64,000 bases of DNA from Ceratodon purpureus (GCA_014871385.1 CM026427.1:3282068-3346067), one strand, 5' to 3'. Shown: positions 48,765 to 61,568, counted from the stretch's first letter. The notes: generated from the letters alone by a model not told the origin. Numbers and translations: made by a program.

Positions 48765-50382
48765 CAGATTTAGGAAGTAAATAAATAAATGTATATTTAG
48801 CTGTATCTTTAGGAAATTGCAAGCAAGGCTAGATTGACGACGATTACAACGATGCTGATGCCGAGAACAACTCTGATCATTTGGGTCAAACATTGGTGGT
48901 ACATCACTTTCTGAGAGAGAGAGAGAGAGGGATTGTCATCTGATTCCATCTTGAGTGTTTTCAAGGCATTTGATAAGATCAGGTTAGTAAGCAACCTTTA
49001 GTTTTAGCCTGCCTCTACAACAACCTACGCCTTCCAATTCCTTTTGTAATTTTCTTGGGTAAAAACCCTCTCCAAGTACCTTGTTGTCGAAATTAAAGTA
49101 AAGTTAAAAACAAAATTACTTGTTTTTTGAATGATAATTTGTAGTGTGTAAAATTTGAAAATTTCTTGAAGACCACTTTGTATAAAAAAATCCAAATTGA
49201 AAATCTAAACTAACATGTAAGAAATGAAAGGCACTCATATAAAAATAAAATAAAATAAAATTTACATTACACAAAAAATGAATGAAGCCAAGTTTTGCTT
49301 TTGTTATTAAAATATGCCAATCGATTTTTAAATATTGTTTGAAATTAATTTTGCAATAACCTTTTGAATTGCCATCTATATAATCTATATAACCTTTCAA
49401 ACAACCTTTCAAGTTTCCAACTCCAACTTCAATCTCTTCTTTCTTTTCTCAACCATTTAGAACCAATGACGACGACGACGGTCACGACGTTGATTTTTCT
49501 TCATATTTCTCTAGGATAAAACCCTCTCTAAGTTCCTTGTTGACGGAATTAAGATAAGATTTTTTCATAAAGAAGTTGGAAAAAATGTTAAACATACTCT
49601 TCTATTCCTGTCGAAAAAACCCTCCTCTAGCTACATCGGCAATTGTTCCGGCGCTTATCTCCAATTGCGAGGAAGAGGAGGGTGACGCGATCTCAAGTGA
49701 GGGTACGATCGGAGGAGGAGAATTTGCGATTGCAAGGAGAGGAGTAGCGATGGCGATGTGAAACCTTAGCGGGAGGTGGAGCGGGGGAATGGGGTCCGAC
49801 GCAAATGCAAGCAGGAGGACCATGAGGGAACATTCAATGGAAAGTATTGCAACATGGAAGGAAGAAGTTTACACATATGATGAGGTGATGAGATGAATCA
49901 AGGGGAATGAGAAGGGCAGAAAGTTGCAAGTGGGGGAAGGAGGGAGTGTGCATGAGCTTATTTTAAAGAGGGTGGTTGTTGGTTGTTTGAGGGGGAGGGA
50001 GTATGGAGGTGAAATATTAAACATGGGGGCTACAGAAGGGGTGCAGTGAAGAGGGGGTGTAGTCAAGGCGCACTTCTCAAGGGAAGAGGGGGTGTGTAAT
50101 GAAGAGGAAGGATTCATGAGGGAGATGAGGGTAGAGTTTTTATATATTGCACTTACTCTTGTGTTTAAGGAGAATGAAGAGTAGTAGTAGTACATAAGCT
50201 TACTTGACGCCACCGTGGCTGTTGTACTACATGTTCACTTTCCTTTTCTCATTTCTTATCTCTTCTTCTCAAATGAAATGAACATACGCACAATGATGTT
50301 CTCTCTCATGTTTGTTTCTCCTTTGAGTGATTTTTCTTTTCTGTTGACTTGTTGTGCGCATACATGTTGTCTTGCATCTATA
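48765..50382. other. Interior between the inverted arms; possible captured fragments
   Basis: It contains a minus ORF of 61 residues (48994-48809) with a hydrophobic C-terminal helix (VVLGISIVVIVVNLALLAI). It also contains two related segments at about 49055-49100 and 49512-49558 (AACCCTCTC, CCTTGTTG), and a purine-rich tract at about 49740-50130 that opens long low-complexity ORFs on the minus strand. Positions 49230-49549 recur in inverted orientation at 53413-53740. None of the ORFs can be called a gene. Confidence 0.4.
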
Positions 50383-50524
50383 TGACTTCACACTTCTCTT
50401 GCGAGTGCCGCATTAGAAACTTCATTGTGAATTATTTTAATTTATCTTCAAATTAAAAAATATAGAGTTTGTATCAAATGACATGATGGATTATGATTTT
50501 TGTTGACGGTTGTGCATAACATTG
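50383..50524 (-). repeat. Right arm of the ~142-bp inverted repeat
   Basis: Reverse complement of 48624-48764. A shorter related fragment is at about 54676-54725, where the text ATTTTTGTCGACGATTGTGC is followed by the same GTAGCCCTAG. Confidence 0.85.
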
Positions 50525-50882
50525 GGTAGCCCTAGTTTTTTAAAGACCAATCTTGAACTAGTCAATGTAAATTCTATTTTGCCAAAGTTTTACATACTTG
50601 AGTCTTTGTAATTTTAGTGTGAAAAATATTCTATTAATATGAAATCTAATTAATAAAAATGACAATAACTTCATGAGCAATCTACTAAAAATTCTTGATG
50701 GATATAAGCTCCATGCGCAAGGAGATTTGAAAAGGATTTATTTTTATTTTTTATGTATCTAATATGGATCAAAGAATTTAGTGAAGATTGATTCCAATAT
50801 TTTTGATGATTCATTCATACTTTACAAAAATGGATGAACTCACAAATGATTTCATTATGCATTTTTAAAATATCAATTACTA

Positions 50883-53412
50883 ATGAAATTATATAACCAT
50901 TTAAAGAGATTTCCAAAAATATAATCAAGATTTCTTCATAGAGAATTTGAGAAAAATGTCAAACATACTTTAAAATATTGAATCTTTAATCTTATATTTA
51001 TTAATAAATAAAAAACCTATATTTATATTATAAAAAATAATGTCCATGTGTCACTTTCCATTCGTTCCGTCACAAAGCAATGTGACAAAAAATCTTAGAT
51101 GAAACATTTATGTGTCTTTTCAAAACAGGCAACCAAGGGTTATTTGTACATTTTTTTAAAATTCCCTAATTACTTTCAATGTGTCTTTTTAATACTATTG
51201 TCTTATTTTAAGATCTTGTATACTTTCACACAATGCGCATTATAAATGCATTCATAATTTCTTTTTTAAATCCTAAAACTCTTGAAAGATTAAAAATTAG
51301 CTAAATTCTATATATATTCTTAAAATATAAACTTAGAACATGGACTTAATAGTAAATGCAAAAATTGTGGATTTTGCAACCTTCAACAAGAAAAAACTCA
51401 AGGAAATGTTTTTCTGCAAATCATACTAATAAAACTTGCTTCTTTTGCCACTTCGTCGGATGCGATGAAATGGTTTAGGCAATATCATAGTTAGTACAAA
51501 TGAGATGGGACTGTGCAAAACAGACTTTCCGAATCAACGGATCCGAAGATCGGGACGTCACCTCGGCAAGCAGCATATAACTGCATCAAGATTCTCAACC
51601 TGCATCATTGAGCACATCATTAGCACATGTTAGTAGACTGCAAGGTGATTAAAATTTCAAAGGAGTCACACTACATAATCAAGCAAAAAAATGACATTTT
51701 AAATGCATGCTGAACTACAACTTAAATAGAGATGTACTTACCATGGAAGTGACGTAGAAGAGGAGGAAAAGAATCATCTTGGGAGCACTATATGCAGACT
51801 CATATGCAAGCACAGAAACATGTATGAAAGTTTAGAAAAAAATGATGAAGCGAACAACCAACAAAAGTGAAAGAGAGTTTAGAATGAGATGAAGTGCAAT
51901 GGGTAGTTGAGATTTTAGATAGGGGAGGGCGCTTGTTTATACACCATGATTTTTAAAGGCCCTTACCGAAGCAGCTTGCCCAGTCACTGTAGCTAGTAAT
52001 AAAGTGGGATGCTGCAACTGTTGGGCCAACCCCACATCCATGAAGTGTTTCTTCAAAGTGATGTATTAATTATATTTGTATATTGTATATCTTTATAATT
52101 ACTAATATAATGGTTATAGTTTGCCGCCAAGGGCGTCAATGATTTGCGGTAGCCAATAGATCACCGCATAGTTTAGTTATAAAATTAAAAATATTTTTTG
52201 GCCAATTCCATAACAAACCTTACATAAAACCAACTTTTTGTGTTTTTCAAAATATACAATTAATTTTGCTATTTGAAAGGTTATACATGTATTGTTTGAA
52301 ATTCTTCAATTATTTTCTATGTATCTTTTGACACATGATTTATATTTTATATGTTTGTATATCTTCACATCTTACATATTATAAATGCATTCATGATTTT
52401 AATTTAATTTTAAATCTTGAGAATCTTGAAAATTACTATAAGTTTGAATCTAAAAGTAATATAATCAACTCAAATATGATTTAACTCGTATATTTCTTTT
52501 AAAAGTCTATCTGTATTCCAATTATGAAGCCCCTTTTCCAAAAGGATTTTACTTTTTGATTATTTAATGGAAGATGTATTAATTTGTGTGGATTGATCTA
52601 AATTAAATCATGTTTTAGGTGATAACTTTATGTTGCGACTCTGAAGCTGCACTTGTGTTGGAGTTGAAGGTGAGACTCTTTGTCAATGACAAAACTTGCA
52701 AGGCGTCTCTCTTTGAACTTGGACATCGTCTATCTAAGGCATGCAGGAGTGAAGAGGCATATTATGAGAATTCTATAAAGTTTTGTGTGTATTTTCACAA
52801 AATGTACATTTTAACATGCTTTCATGACTTTTTCTTGATTGTATTTTTTGTATCAATTAAATTAATAAGAACTTAATTTTTTTGATTTCATCAAAATTTG
52901 AATTATTTAGAAGTTATAATTACTTGTCAAAGCAATGCTACCTTGATACAATAGATATATACGGGTTTTTAATGTATAGAAATGTATATGTGTTAGAGCT
53001 TAAGGTGCCAATGCAAATCATTGGCATGTAGACCACCATGTAACATAATTTTTTTGAAATTTGTTTGGTCTATAATTTAGAGTATAAAAAATTGAGGTTG
53101 TTCTACAAAAAACCTTGTGTGAAAGCTAATTGATGTGTTTTTTCAAAACATACAACTTATTTTACTATTTTTATAATTGTTAAAAATTATAAAATTAACC
53201 AAACAATATACACCAAGTCTTGATTTAATGGTTATTGCAACCTTAATGAATCCACAAATATAGAATGGTATAAATTTCGGGGTGGACTATTATTGCTTAT
53301 TTAAAGGTTTTTTTTATGTATTGTTTGAAAATCTTTAAGTCAGTTATTAAAGATTTATTGAAAAAATCAACATTTATATGCTTATTAATATCTTAATATA
53401 ATAAATTCATTG
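50883..53412. other. AT-rich spacer, no gene seen
   Basis: A somewhat GC-richer island at 51,430-52,040 has no long ORF. An 85-residue ORF at 52619-52876 (plus) has a leading segment rich in Leu and Lys, and a possible exon-like piece follows TTTTAGGTG, but no family is recognised. A repeat containing GATTTGCGGTAGCC lies near 52140 and recurs elsewhere. Confidence 0.4.
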
Positions 53413-53740
53413 TTCCGTCAACGAGGAACTTGGAGAGGGTTTTTGGAGATAAAGAAAAATCACTGTCGTGGCCATTGTAGCCGTCGTCGTCGTCATGTAC
53501 TTTGGTATTATTGGTCCTATATGGTTGTGAGAAGAAAGAAAAGATTGAAGTTGGAGTTGGAAACTTGAAAGGTTTTTTTAAAGGTTATATAGATTATATA
53601 AATGGCTATTCAAAGGTTATTTCAAAAGTTATTTCAACAATATTTAAAAATCAACTTTTAAAACAAAAACAAAGCTCAACTTCATTTTATTTTTTTGTAT
53701 ATTTTATTTTATTTTATTTTTATATGAACATCTTTCTTTA
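53413..53740 (-). repeat. Inverted copy of 49230-49549
   Basis: Read on the minus strand, the stretch carries the same run of motifs as 49230-49549: AACCTTTCAAGTTTCCAACT, a GACGAC-rich triplet tract, then AACCCTCTCCAAG. Similarity is clear in the first ~190 bp and becomes looser beyond that. Confidence 0.75.
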
Positions 53741-53811
53741 TAATTTAACGTATTGACTATTAAAATTTCAATTTATATTATTTTGAAATTTTAGCAAATC
53801 CTTCTGCTTTA

Positions 53812-53814
<3 letters not shown>

Positions 53815-53890
<76 letters not shown>
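53815..53890. repeat. (AT)n microsatellite, about 76 bp plus imperfect tail
   Basis: Perfect AT alternation, then AGATATAT interruptions to about 53,920. It lies close to the end of the inverted copy at 53413-53740. Confidence 0.95.
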
Positions 53891-53893
<3 letters not shown>

Positions 53894-53920
53894 TATATAT
53901 AGATATATATATATACACAT

Positions 53921-56895
53921 ACATATCAAGTAGTAGAAAGGATTGCCATGTTTTAAAAGATATTAAAATTAGATTTGAGATAAGATTTTTGTATTATATA
54001 TAATTATTATATTTCTACTACTCCATATATATATGCAACTTTTTTTTTTCACTTGATTATTAAATCAAAGATCAAATTAAAAATGGGTCAACATATTATA
54101 TTTTATTATATTTTAGATTATTAAGAAGATATAATAATTTTTCTTATGGATATAAATCTTCACGGAGTAATGTGTAAATATTTTTATCTCAAAGAAAAAA
54201 AATATGTAGTGGCCTATTAACCTCTACAAATCATTGGTGACTACAATTCCAATGTGTTATCATTTCTACAAGCCAACATAAATCTATATTATGAAACATT
54301 AATACACTCACTTTAAAAAGGGATTTTTGCACAAACAAAGTAGTTATAGTTGTAGTTATTGTAATATAATTTATTACAATAGAGTTATAAATTTTAAAAT
54401 CAAACCTTATTTACTTAAAGGATTTCATTGACTTCTAAAGATTAAAAAAACAAAAAATGTACGTTAAATTGTAAATTTTAGAGAAAAAATATACATCTTT
54501 TAAATATTGTAACGGCATTTGAGCCACCCAAATAATTCGCGCTTAGGTAACCATTTTGAATTCATTTCTTTAAATCAATACAATAAAACTATACATTAAA
54601 GAATTATACATCCACTTTATCATTTTATTATATTTCATTTTTACATAAACACCTTTCATTTTTTAAATTCAAATTAAAAAATTATGATTTTTGTCGACGA
54701 TTGTGCGTAGCCCTAGTTTTTTTATTAATATTAAAAATCTTTAAAATCAAAATAATTAGTTGAGTAGTATATTTTTTTATAAATGTAAAATTTGAAACTA
54801 AATCTAATATAGTTGATGTGAAAGAACTTCAACACATTGTCACAATTTCATATAATTTTTGTGAATATATTCTTGATATCTGCATTCATGTTTTTTTCAT
54901 AAAATATCTTAAAAATCTAAAATTTTAAAAATGATATTACAATGTAACTCACTTGGAAGCTATTACTTCTTTATTTTTGTAAAAACATCATGGTAAAGTC
55001 AATGTATAAATATATATTTCATTATACAAATTATTAATTACTTATAAGTGATAAATAAATTTTTGTTTTGTAAATTACTAGTGGGACCCGTGCCGTTGAG
55101 CACGTTGTCATTAGATTAATATTAAGGACTTTTAGAAAATTTAAAATTAAATATGAAGTATATTATATCCATTCCTCTGTGATGGATTTTGAATTCACAT
55201 AGACAGTACTGGTTTATTTTACACGGCTGTCTTTGTTGAATCCCACGAACATATACTGCATGGTGTATATACCCTAGTGAACTTAATTACAGGTTCATGA
55301 CTATGATGTTGGCTTATAAGACTGTGTTCAGTTAGCCACCAGAAGTGTGTGCAAGCACAATTGACTTACAGTCAGCATATTCTATATTACAGTCAACATA
55401 TTATATGGTTTAGGCATACAAGAACCTTCTTTTAAGTGTGTAAATAAATTTGTATTAATCCATCTACAATTTTAAGATAACTCTAATAAAAAATTAGTAA
55501 AAATTTACATTAGCACTCTATGTAATTTAGTAATATCAATTTTTATTTTGAAATTTATAAATACTAAAAATTAATTTCATATTAATACTTGTATTTTAAT
55601 TTATTTTTTATTGAGTAGTAATTTGCAATAATATATTGAATAGTATATATTTTTGGAATAGTAAATGGAAAAAAAGAAACAAAGATCTGAAATTTTGAAA
55701 AAAAAAAAAAATGGAATTTTTATTGCAACAAAACTTATGAGATACTGTAAACGGATTTTCCTCAAATTGATGATTTAGAAACAACAAACGTGATGTCCAG
55801 AGCATAGAGTCTGAGCTTGCAATTGCAAACACTTCACTGGCGCCATTCTATCCTCTTGAGCTCCTTAATGTGATACAGCAGATGATTCTCAATCAGTCAA
55901 TATGTTCACCAATTGTGAAAGTGGAACCACAAAAAAACAAAACCTAAGTGCATTTCAAGAATCGTTGACAGTCAATCATTGCAATTCATAATCAACACTG
56001 TGACCATAGCAATGTCAACAGATCCTTCTAAATTCTCACAACACTCTAAGAAATCACAAATTAAAAATATAAATAAAATATAAATCTCCAAACCGCTCCA
56101 AGACCTACACCAGAATCCACTACTCAGTGACTGTTCAACAAAAGAGAGGAAAAACAAACTTAAAAAATATATTAAAAAAATAAATCTCAAAATCCTATCT
56201 ACAGAAGATAACAACAGCTCAAACAGCAGAATGAGCTTCAAAGCCATAGCTCAAACAGTAAAACAATTGGATCCTCCAAATGGCGGACCCCTCCGGCACT
56301 GTACCTAATTCCAACTCCCCTTTAAAATGCCATATAATACACCTCACACAACTCACATCTCTATTCATTCATTCTCTAATCCACCATCTCACAACAGCTC
56401 AAAACTCCATCACCCTAACGTCAAACCAATCCAACACAGTGCACCTCCCAGCTACCACGAACGCCACAAACAAAACTCCCAGAAAAACCTCGACAAATAA
56501 CAGAAATGCTCCCCCACACTCCACGTCGCTAATCAAACACATTCACAGTACCATAACCAGAATGGCCATTCAACTCATTCCACCGCAATATCACCAAGAG
56601 CACAAAACACCACAAACTCCAACAAACTCCTAGTCAAGCTCCCAGTGAACATCCTCCAGAATTGGATCAACACAAGCAAGCGAGGGATTGAGAGCGGAAT
56701 GACTTACGAGAAATGTCGAGTCGCACGGCTATCGTCCGGGAGCCTCACTCCATGAAACTGGAACCCGACGAGAGCAGTGAAGCTGAGTCCACAAGTGCAA
56801 ACGAAAAAGCTTAAGCGGTGCAACTGAACCAACGAACACCACAAAGTCCAGGCAGACACAGTCCACGACTCCACCAAGCTAGCAACTTTGGTTGC
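53921..56895. other. AT-rich spacer and region downstream of PEX14
   Basis: No gene is seen from 53,921 to 55,700. From 56,280 to 56,880 the composition becomes C/A-rich on the plus strand, like a promoter or leader. It contains a 32-base copy (56388-56419) of sequence found just upstream of PEX14 exon 1. The missing 3' exons of PEX14 could not be found here. Confidence 0.45.
56388..56419 (-). repeat. 32-bp exact duplicate of the PEX14 upstream sequence
   Basis: Identical to 58762-58793, which lies about 35 bp before the open frame of PEX14. Flanking bases differ apart from scattered short motifs. Confidence 0.85.
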
Positions 56896-56930
56896 CTAAA
56901 GTAAACATGGGACGGGAGAGAGCTCACCAA

Positions 56931-58728
56931 GGATGAGGCAGCGCTTCTGGAGTGCAATCTGAGCACAATCTGGGCGCAGTCTGGGCCAACCTAGCGCCTT
57001 GGCGAGGCGGATAGAACCAAGTGTTGTTGTAGGAGTTAATCTCGAGCTGCTGTTATTGTAACCGTAGTTGTTGTTGCTATTATTGTTAACAACATCCCGC
57101 ATGCCTGAGAGAGCAGATTTCAGCTCAAGGGTTTGGGTTTCCAAAGCTTTGATTATGCTTCCCAGCTGCAGACTTTCTGAACACACAATACACACAAAGG
57201 AAAGAAAAAGAAAAAAACACAGCTTAGCACCACCTTTTAATCCACAAACACACGCTGGAATCCTGCAGTGAAAGAAACTGGTAGCAGTAAAGGAGCCTCG
57301 TACACTGGCCAAGAGGTCATAACAGAGAAATCATCCAACAAACCCAAGACGTTGGAGATCTACCTTTAGCTCTGGCATGAGAAAATTCACGCATAGCTGC
57401 AGCCACTTCAGAAGCAGCGGCAGCGGCAGCATTACCTGCTAGTGCAGCTTCATTTACAGGTGGCTCAACAGGTAGTCCTTCGGTATGTGGAGATATCTTT
57501 TTATCCGTTTCACCGTCATCTAGAAGAATACTACGCACCCACGATTTGAACTTTGGAAGTATATACGCCTGAATGCTTGAACAGTGCAAACTCAATGAGT
57601 ACACTTTCGAACAAATATTGTGGATAGAAACTTCCTGCACTAAGAACTATCATGACCTTCAAACCACGTGCATCATCATCCTATACCACTATACACGTAA
57701 TCCTCCAAGCAAACGCATGACAAACCCAGTTCTCAATACGTGTGGTGATGAATTGGACAAAAAGGTGAAACTACACTGTCTGTCCCGCTTTATAAAATAA
57801 CACCTCAATTAAGCCATGTAATACACACCTTTGTTTCAACTCCTGCGCCGGCACTTGCTGCCACAATTACCCCCAGACCAAGCAGCTTCTGCCCCCAGCT
57901 CAATTCACGTGGTTTCTGTGCTACTACCACTTGCTGAGCTGGGGCAATAGGCTGGGATGAGGGAGCCTGCGCTTGCACATCTGTTAAAACCATAATATGT
58001 TAGAACGCTTTGACAACGCAGTGTCCCTGCATTTTTGCCAAACATAAGACTCGGCCTTTCCTGTGTGCAGACGACAACTTCAACAGCACGCAGGGAGTCA
58101 AAACGGATAAAATACCTTTCGCTGCCGCAGCAGTTGCAGCTGCCTCTGAAGATGAGGGATCCTGAGCAAACGACAAGCCACGGTTACTAATTCCTTTAAT
58201 CAAAATGGCAAAACCATCTTGAATATCAATCACCACAGTGATGCAAAAAAAATGTTGTCACACCCCACATTGTTCATTTCCGTCATGTGAAAACACCAGA
58301 TGCTTTGCAAACAATATGTTAAGTTGGAATAACACAAACGCCATTACTCCTATTTCATTAGAGCTAGGAACCCAAATTAACCCAAATATTTGCTGCACCA
58401 CTAACCCCAGTTTCAGAAAACAACCCCTAAAGACCTGCTTGCAAACTACTTCCAGGATTTCCAAGCATTCTCTACACCGAGCCAGTAAGAAAAATACCGG
58501 AACCATGCGGAAAGGTTCATCAGTCTCCTCTCCTGTCAGCCCCTTCCTCTCTAAAAACGACCGTCGATGGACAATGGGCGACCCCCGAACTTTGGGATGC
58601 GAAAGAAACTTGACAGCATTGACTACTTGATCTTCCCGAATCGGTTGCGTCTCCAATTTCCACGGATCCGCCTTCGGCTTCTCTACACCCTCTACCGCCA
58701 CTCCGGCCCCAGTCTCTGCACCACACAA
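56931..58728 (-). CDS. PEX14: Peroxin-14 (PEX14), start and C-terminal part unresolved
   Basis: Minus exons are about 58728-58498, 58161-58116, 57980-57829, 57568-57364 and 57176-56931, all in phase. Exon 1 encodes the conserved PEX5-binding helix bundle (IREDQVVNAVKFLSHPKV, GSPIVHRRSFLERKGLT). It is followed by VPDPSSSEAAA, a hydrophobic segment (LLGLGVIVAASAGAG), PKFKSWVRSILLDD, an alanine-rich helix and an IKALETQTLELKSAL coiled coil. PEX14 is the docking subunit for cargo-loaded PEX5 at the peroxisome membrane. No in-frame ATG precedes the helix bundle: the frame runs back to a TGA at 58743-58741. Translation must therefore begin in an unseen upstream exon, perhaps spliced to TGCAG|AG near 58719. 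After the coiled coil, the reading continues into sequence unlike PEX14, and the usual C-terminal third is absent. Confidence 0.75.
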
Positions 58729-60537
58729 CCATCCACAAGATCAAAAAACCATCACCCTAACCTCACAACAGCTCAAAACTCCATCACCCTAACCCATAGA
58801 GCTCATCGAAATTGCCCCAAAGCATGCTGCATGTGCATGGAAGTCGTAGCGTGGAGGCGGATCAGGTAGCACTGCAAGAATGTGTCGCCTTTTTTCTCCA
58901 TCAAACCGTTCGCAACTGCACCCTGCGCGCCACCATTGCCGTAGCGGTCCCCAAGGCACATGTTAAAGGTGTGAGTTGTCTCCTCGACGGATTCCGGCGT
59001 GGAACCGTCGAGTGAGACATCCATGCTCATTTGTATAATAGATTACTTTGGCAAGGTATATCATTTAATTATACAAGCCATTAGTTACTTATAAGTGGAT
59101 TCCAATCGCACCACTTTAGGAGGGAGAGATCAAAATGTTGGTTTATATAAACATATAAACATTCACGATCAACCTGAGAAGAAATGCTATGTGTCATTGT
59201 TGAAATTGGTGTTGGAAAGTAGACATGTTTATAGATGGAAAACTAATTGTTTGCAGAGTGAAGCAAGAGGATTTTAAGTGTCTCACAAAGTTTGTAATTC
59301 ATACGTACGCATATGGTTATAGTTATCAAATTTTTGGTCTAATTAATGTTGAGGGGTGGTAGGGGAGGTGGAAGTGGTGCCAGTGGAGGAGATGGTAGTG
59401 CTTCGAGCAGATGAGGTGCTGGCCTTGTGAGTGGAAGGATGTGTGCATGTGATAGTGGTAATGAAGTTCATGATATGGATGATGGAGAATCAAATGAATG
59501 GTTCGAGAAATAGATCTCAATATGGTTGTGGAGATTCTAATTTTGATTCAGATTGGGGAGTGGATCTTGATAACAACCCCGTTTTGGACTAAGGTCATGA
59601 ATTCACAGAAGATTTAAACGATTCGGATTGGAGTTGGGATGGCCGTTGGCCATGACTCCTAGTTGAAGTAGAGATATTTTTAGTGATGTTCTTGCATAGA
59701 TGTTAATTCTCTCAGTAAATGTCTGCCAAGTGATTTCTTGGTTTTAATTCTAGCTCGATTGCTTATTATATAATATTGTTGTAAGATGAGATTGATATTA
59801 TGTATAGTACAAGCCAAAGTGATGTAAAAATTGTGTTTTTTAATATTTTATGAATTTATAATTGCTTATAGAATGATTATATATTGGCGTCAACGGCACT
59901 AATGATTTGCGGTGGCAATATATAATAAGCAACCGCATGATCTAGTTATATATATATTTTTTAAGATTATTATATAGTATAATTTTAGGGTTTTAATTGC
60001 AAAGATATTAATAAAAACTATTGAGTGAAGTTAGATCTTTCTCTGTATATTTTCTTACTTATACTAATACAACTAGATTATGCCATGGCCTCTTGACCAC
60101 GACAGATTAAATTGCATCTACAACCCAAATAGAAATTTATTTGTATAAGCTATTATAAAAAAATACAATAAAAAACAAATTGAACATCAATTCATTCAAG
60201 TGTTTTTGCATTGTCAAATAAGTTATGTATTCAAGGAATTTATATTATAATAGAACAATAAAGCTATTTATTCTAGATTATTGATGTACAAACTTCTATA
60301 ATTTAAAAAAACAAAAATACACAAATACACAAAAAAAAATACACTAGCATACAAGAATACAAAGAGATGTATCAAAAACTCAAATACACAAATATACAAA
60401 GAAAGAGAGAAAATTATCAAGATGTGCCAAAAGAATTTTAAATAAATTATTAATTTTAAAATAATTATTTTATTTGATAACAATCAAAGATCTACCATTT
60501 TCGATTGATTCTAAGTTTCAAAATGTATATCTTTTAA
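58729..60537. other. PEX14 upstream region and AT-rich spacer
   Basis: A minus ORF at 59030-58803 (75 aa, MSMDVSLDGSTPES) lies directly upstream and might supply the missing PEX14 first exon, but no phase-correct donor was confirmed. From about 59,040 the sequence is AT-rich and repetitive. A copy of the dispersed GATTTGCGGTGGC repeat is at 59893-59955. Confidence 0.4.
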
Positions 60538-61465
60538 CCCCTAACTATCCTTAAAACCCAAAATGGGTTTTTGCACTTTCGGGCAGCCTAGATGGAGGGG
60601 TTAAAAGTAATATTTTTTTTCAAGATTTTTACTGGATGCTCCCTTTACGGTAAGGTCTATGTAGTAAAAAATTTGAAGCCAAATTCCAATTTTAGAACCT
60701 TCATCTAGAAATTTTAGGTTTCAAGTCCAAAACGGGCAGTCTAAAATTAGGTCTTTTTACAAAAAAAAAATTTGAAATATGTTCTTAACCAAATCACTAT
60801 TCAAATTCCATAGTGACCCAAGTCAAAAAGATTACCAATTTTACAAGGGTAGTCTCCAAAACTTACAAAGACAAGCTTCAAAGTTTTTAGTAATTTTTGA
60901 ATTTTTCCTATAAAAATTTGTTGAAATTCGAGATTTTTGAATTTTTGAATTTTGTTTTCTTCTGAAAATCAAAAATTTATGAAGGTACCTACTCACCGTT
61001 CAATTTTTCTTTAGCCCACAAATTGTTTTTGTAATGCATGTTTTACTATTTTGTCAATTTATACCTTCTTATAGAAAATAGTTTTTATGAAGGTCTAAAA
61101 AGCGTTTTTTTGGCCTCAATTTTTGCATGAGCATACCTAACCTAGTTAGCTACATGGGAAAAAATGTGACCAAATTTTTTGAAGTAATAATCATCAAGTC
61201 TCCCTTTGGCCAATTTGCACCATGCCTCTCGGCCAAGGCCCAAAAAAATATCTGCTGAAACTTTGAACACTACGATCTCACTAATGAAAAACATCCAACG
61301 GTTGAAATTTGAATCAGTTCTTCCAAGTAGGGTTAGGTACAAGATCTTACGGTTGAATTTCCAAAAAAAGATAAAACATTTGTTTCATATCCTCGGGAGG
61401 GCATAGTAGTAAAAAATCGCAGTTTTGAGGATTCAAGCTCTCAAAAACACAAGGAAATTTAGGGG
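60538..61465 (+). mobile_element. TTAA-flanked non-autonomous transposon, copy 2 (928 bp)
   Basis: Same length and orientation as 42464-43391. It is bounded by TTAA at 60534-60537 and 61466-61469, with ends CCCCTAACTATCCTT and, inward from the right, CCCCTAAATTTCCTT. Sequence outside the TTAA shares nothing with copy 1, so the two are independent insertions rather than one segmental duplication. Shared internal landmarks include GGGTTTTTGCACTTTCGGGC near the left and GAGGGCATAGT near the right. Confidence 0.8.
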
Positions 61466-61568
61466 TTAATGACACATTTAGTTTCAAATATTCACGTTAG
61501 TTACATTTTATAATGCATCTTTGCAAAACAATCCAAATTGGACATAAGTGAGGACGTTTAGGAATTAA

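Noticed and set aside
49869..50213. A 114-residue minus ORF rich in Ser, Pro and Thr
   Set aside because: It is the product of a purine-rich tract that suppresses stops on the other strand.
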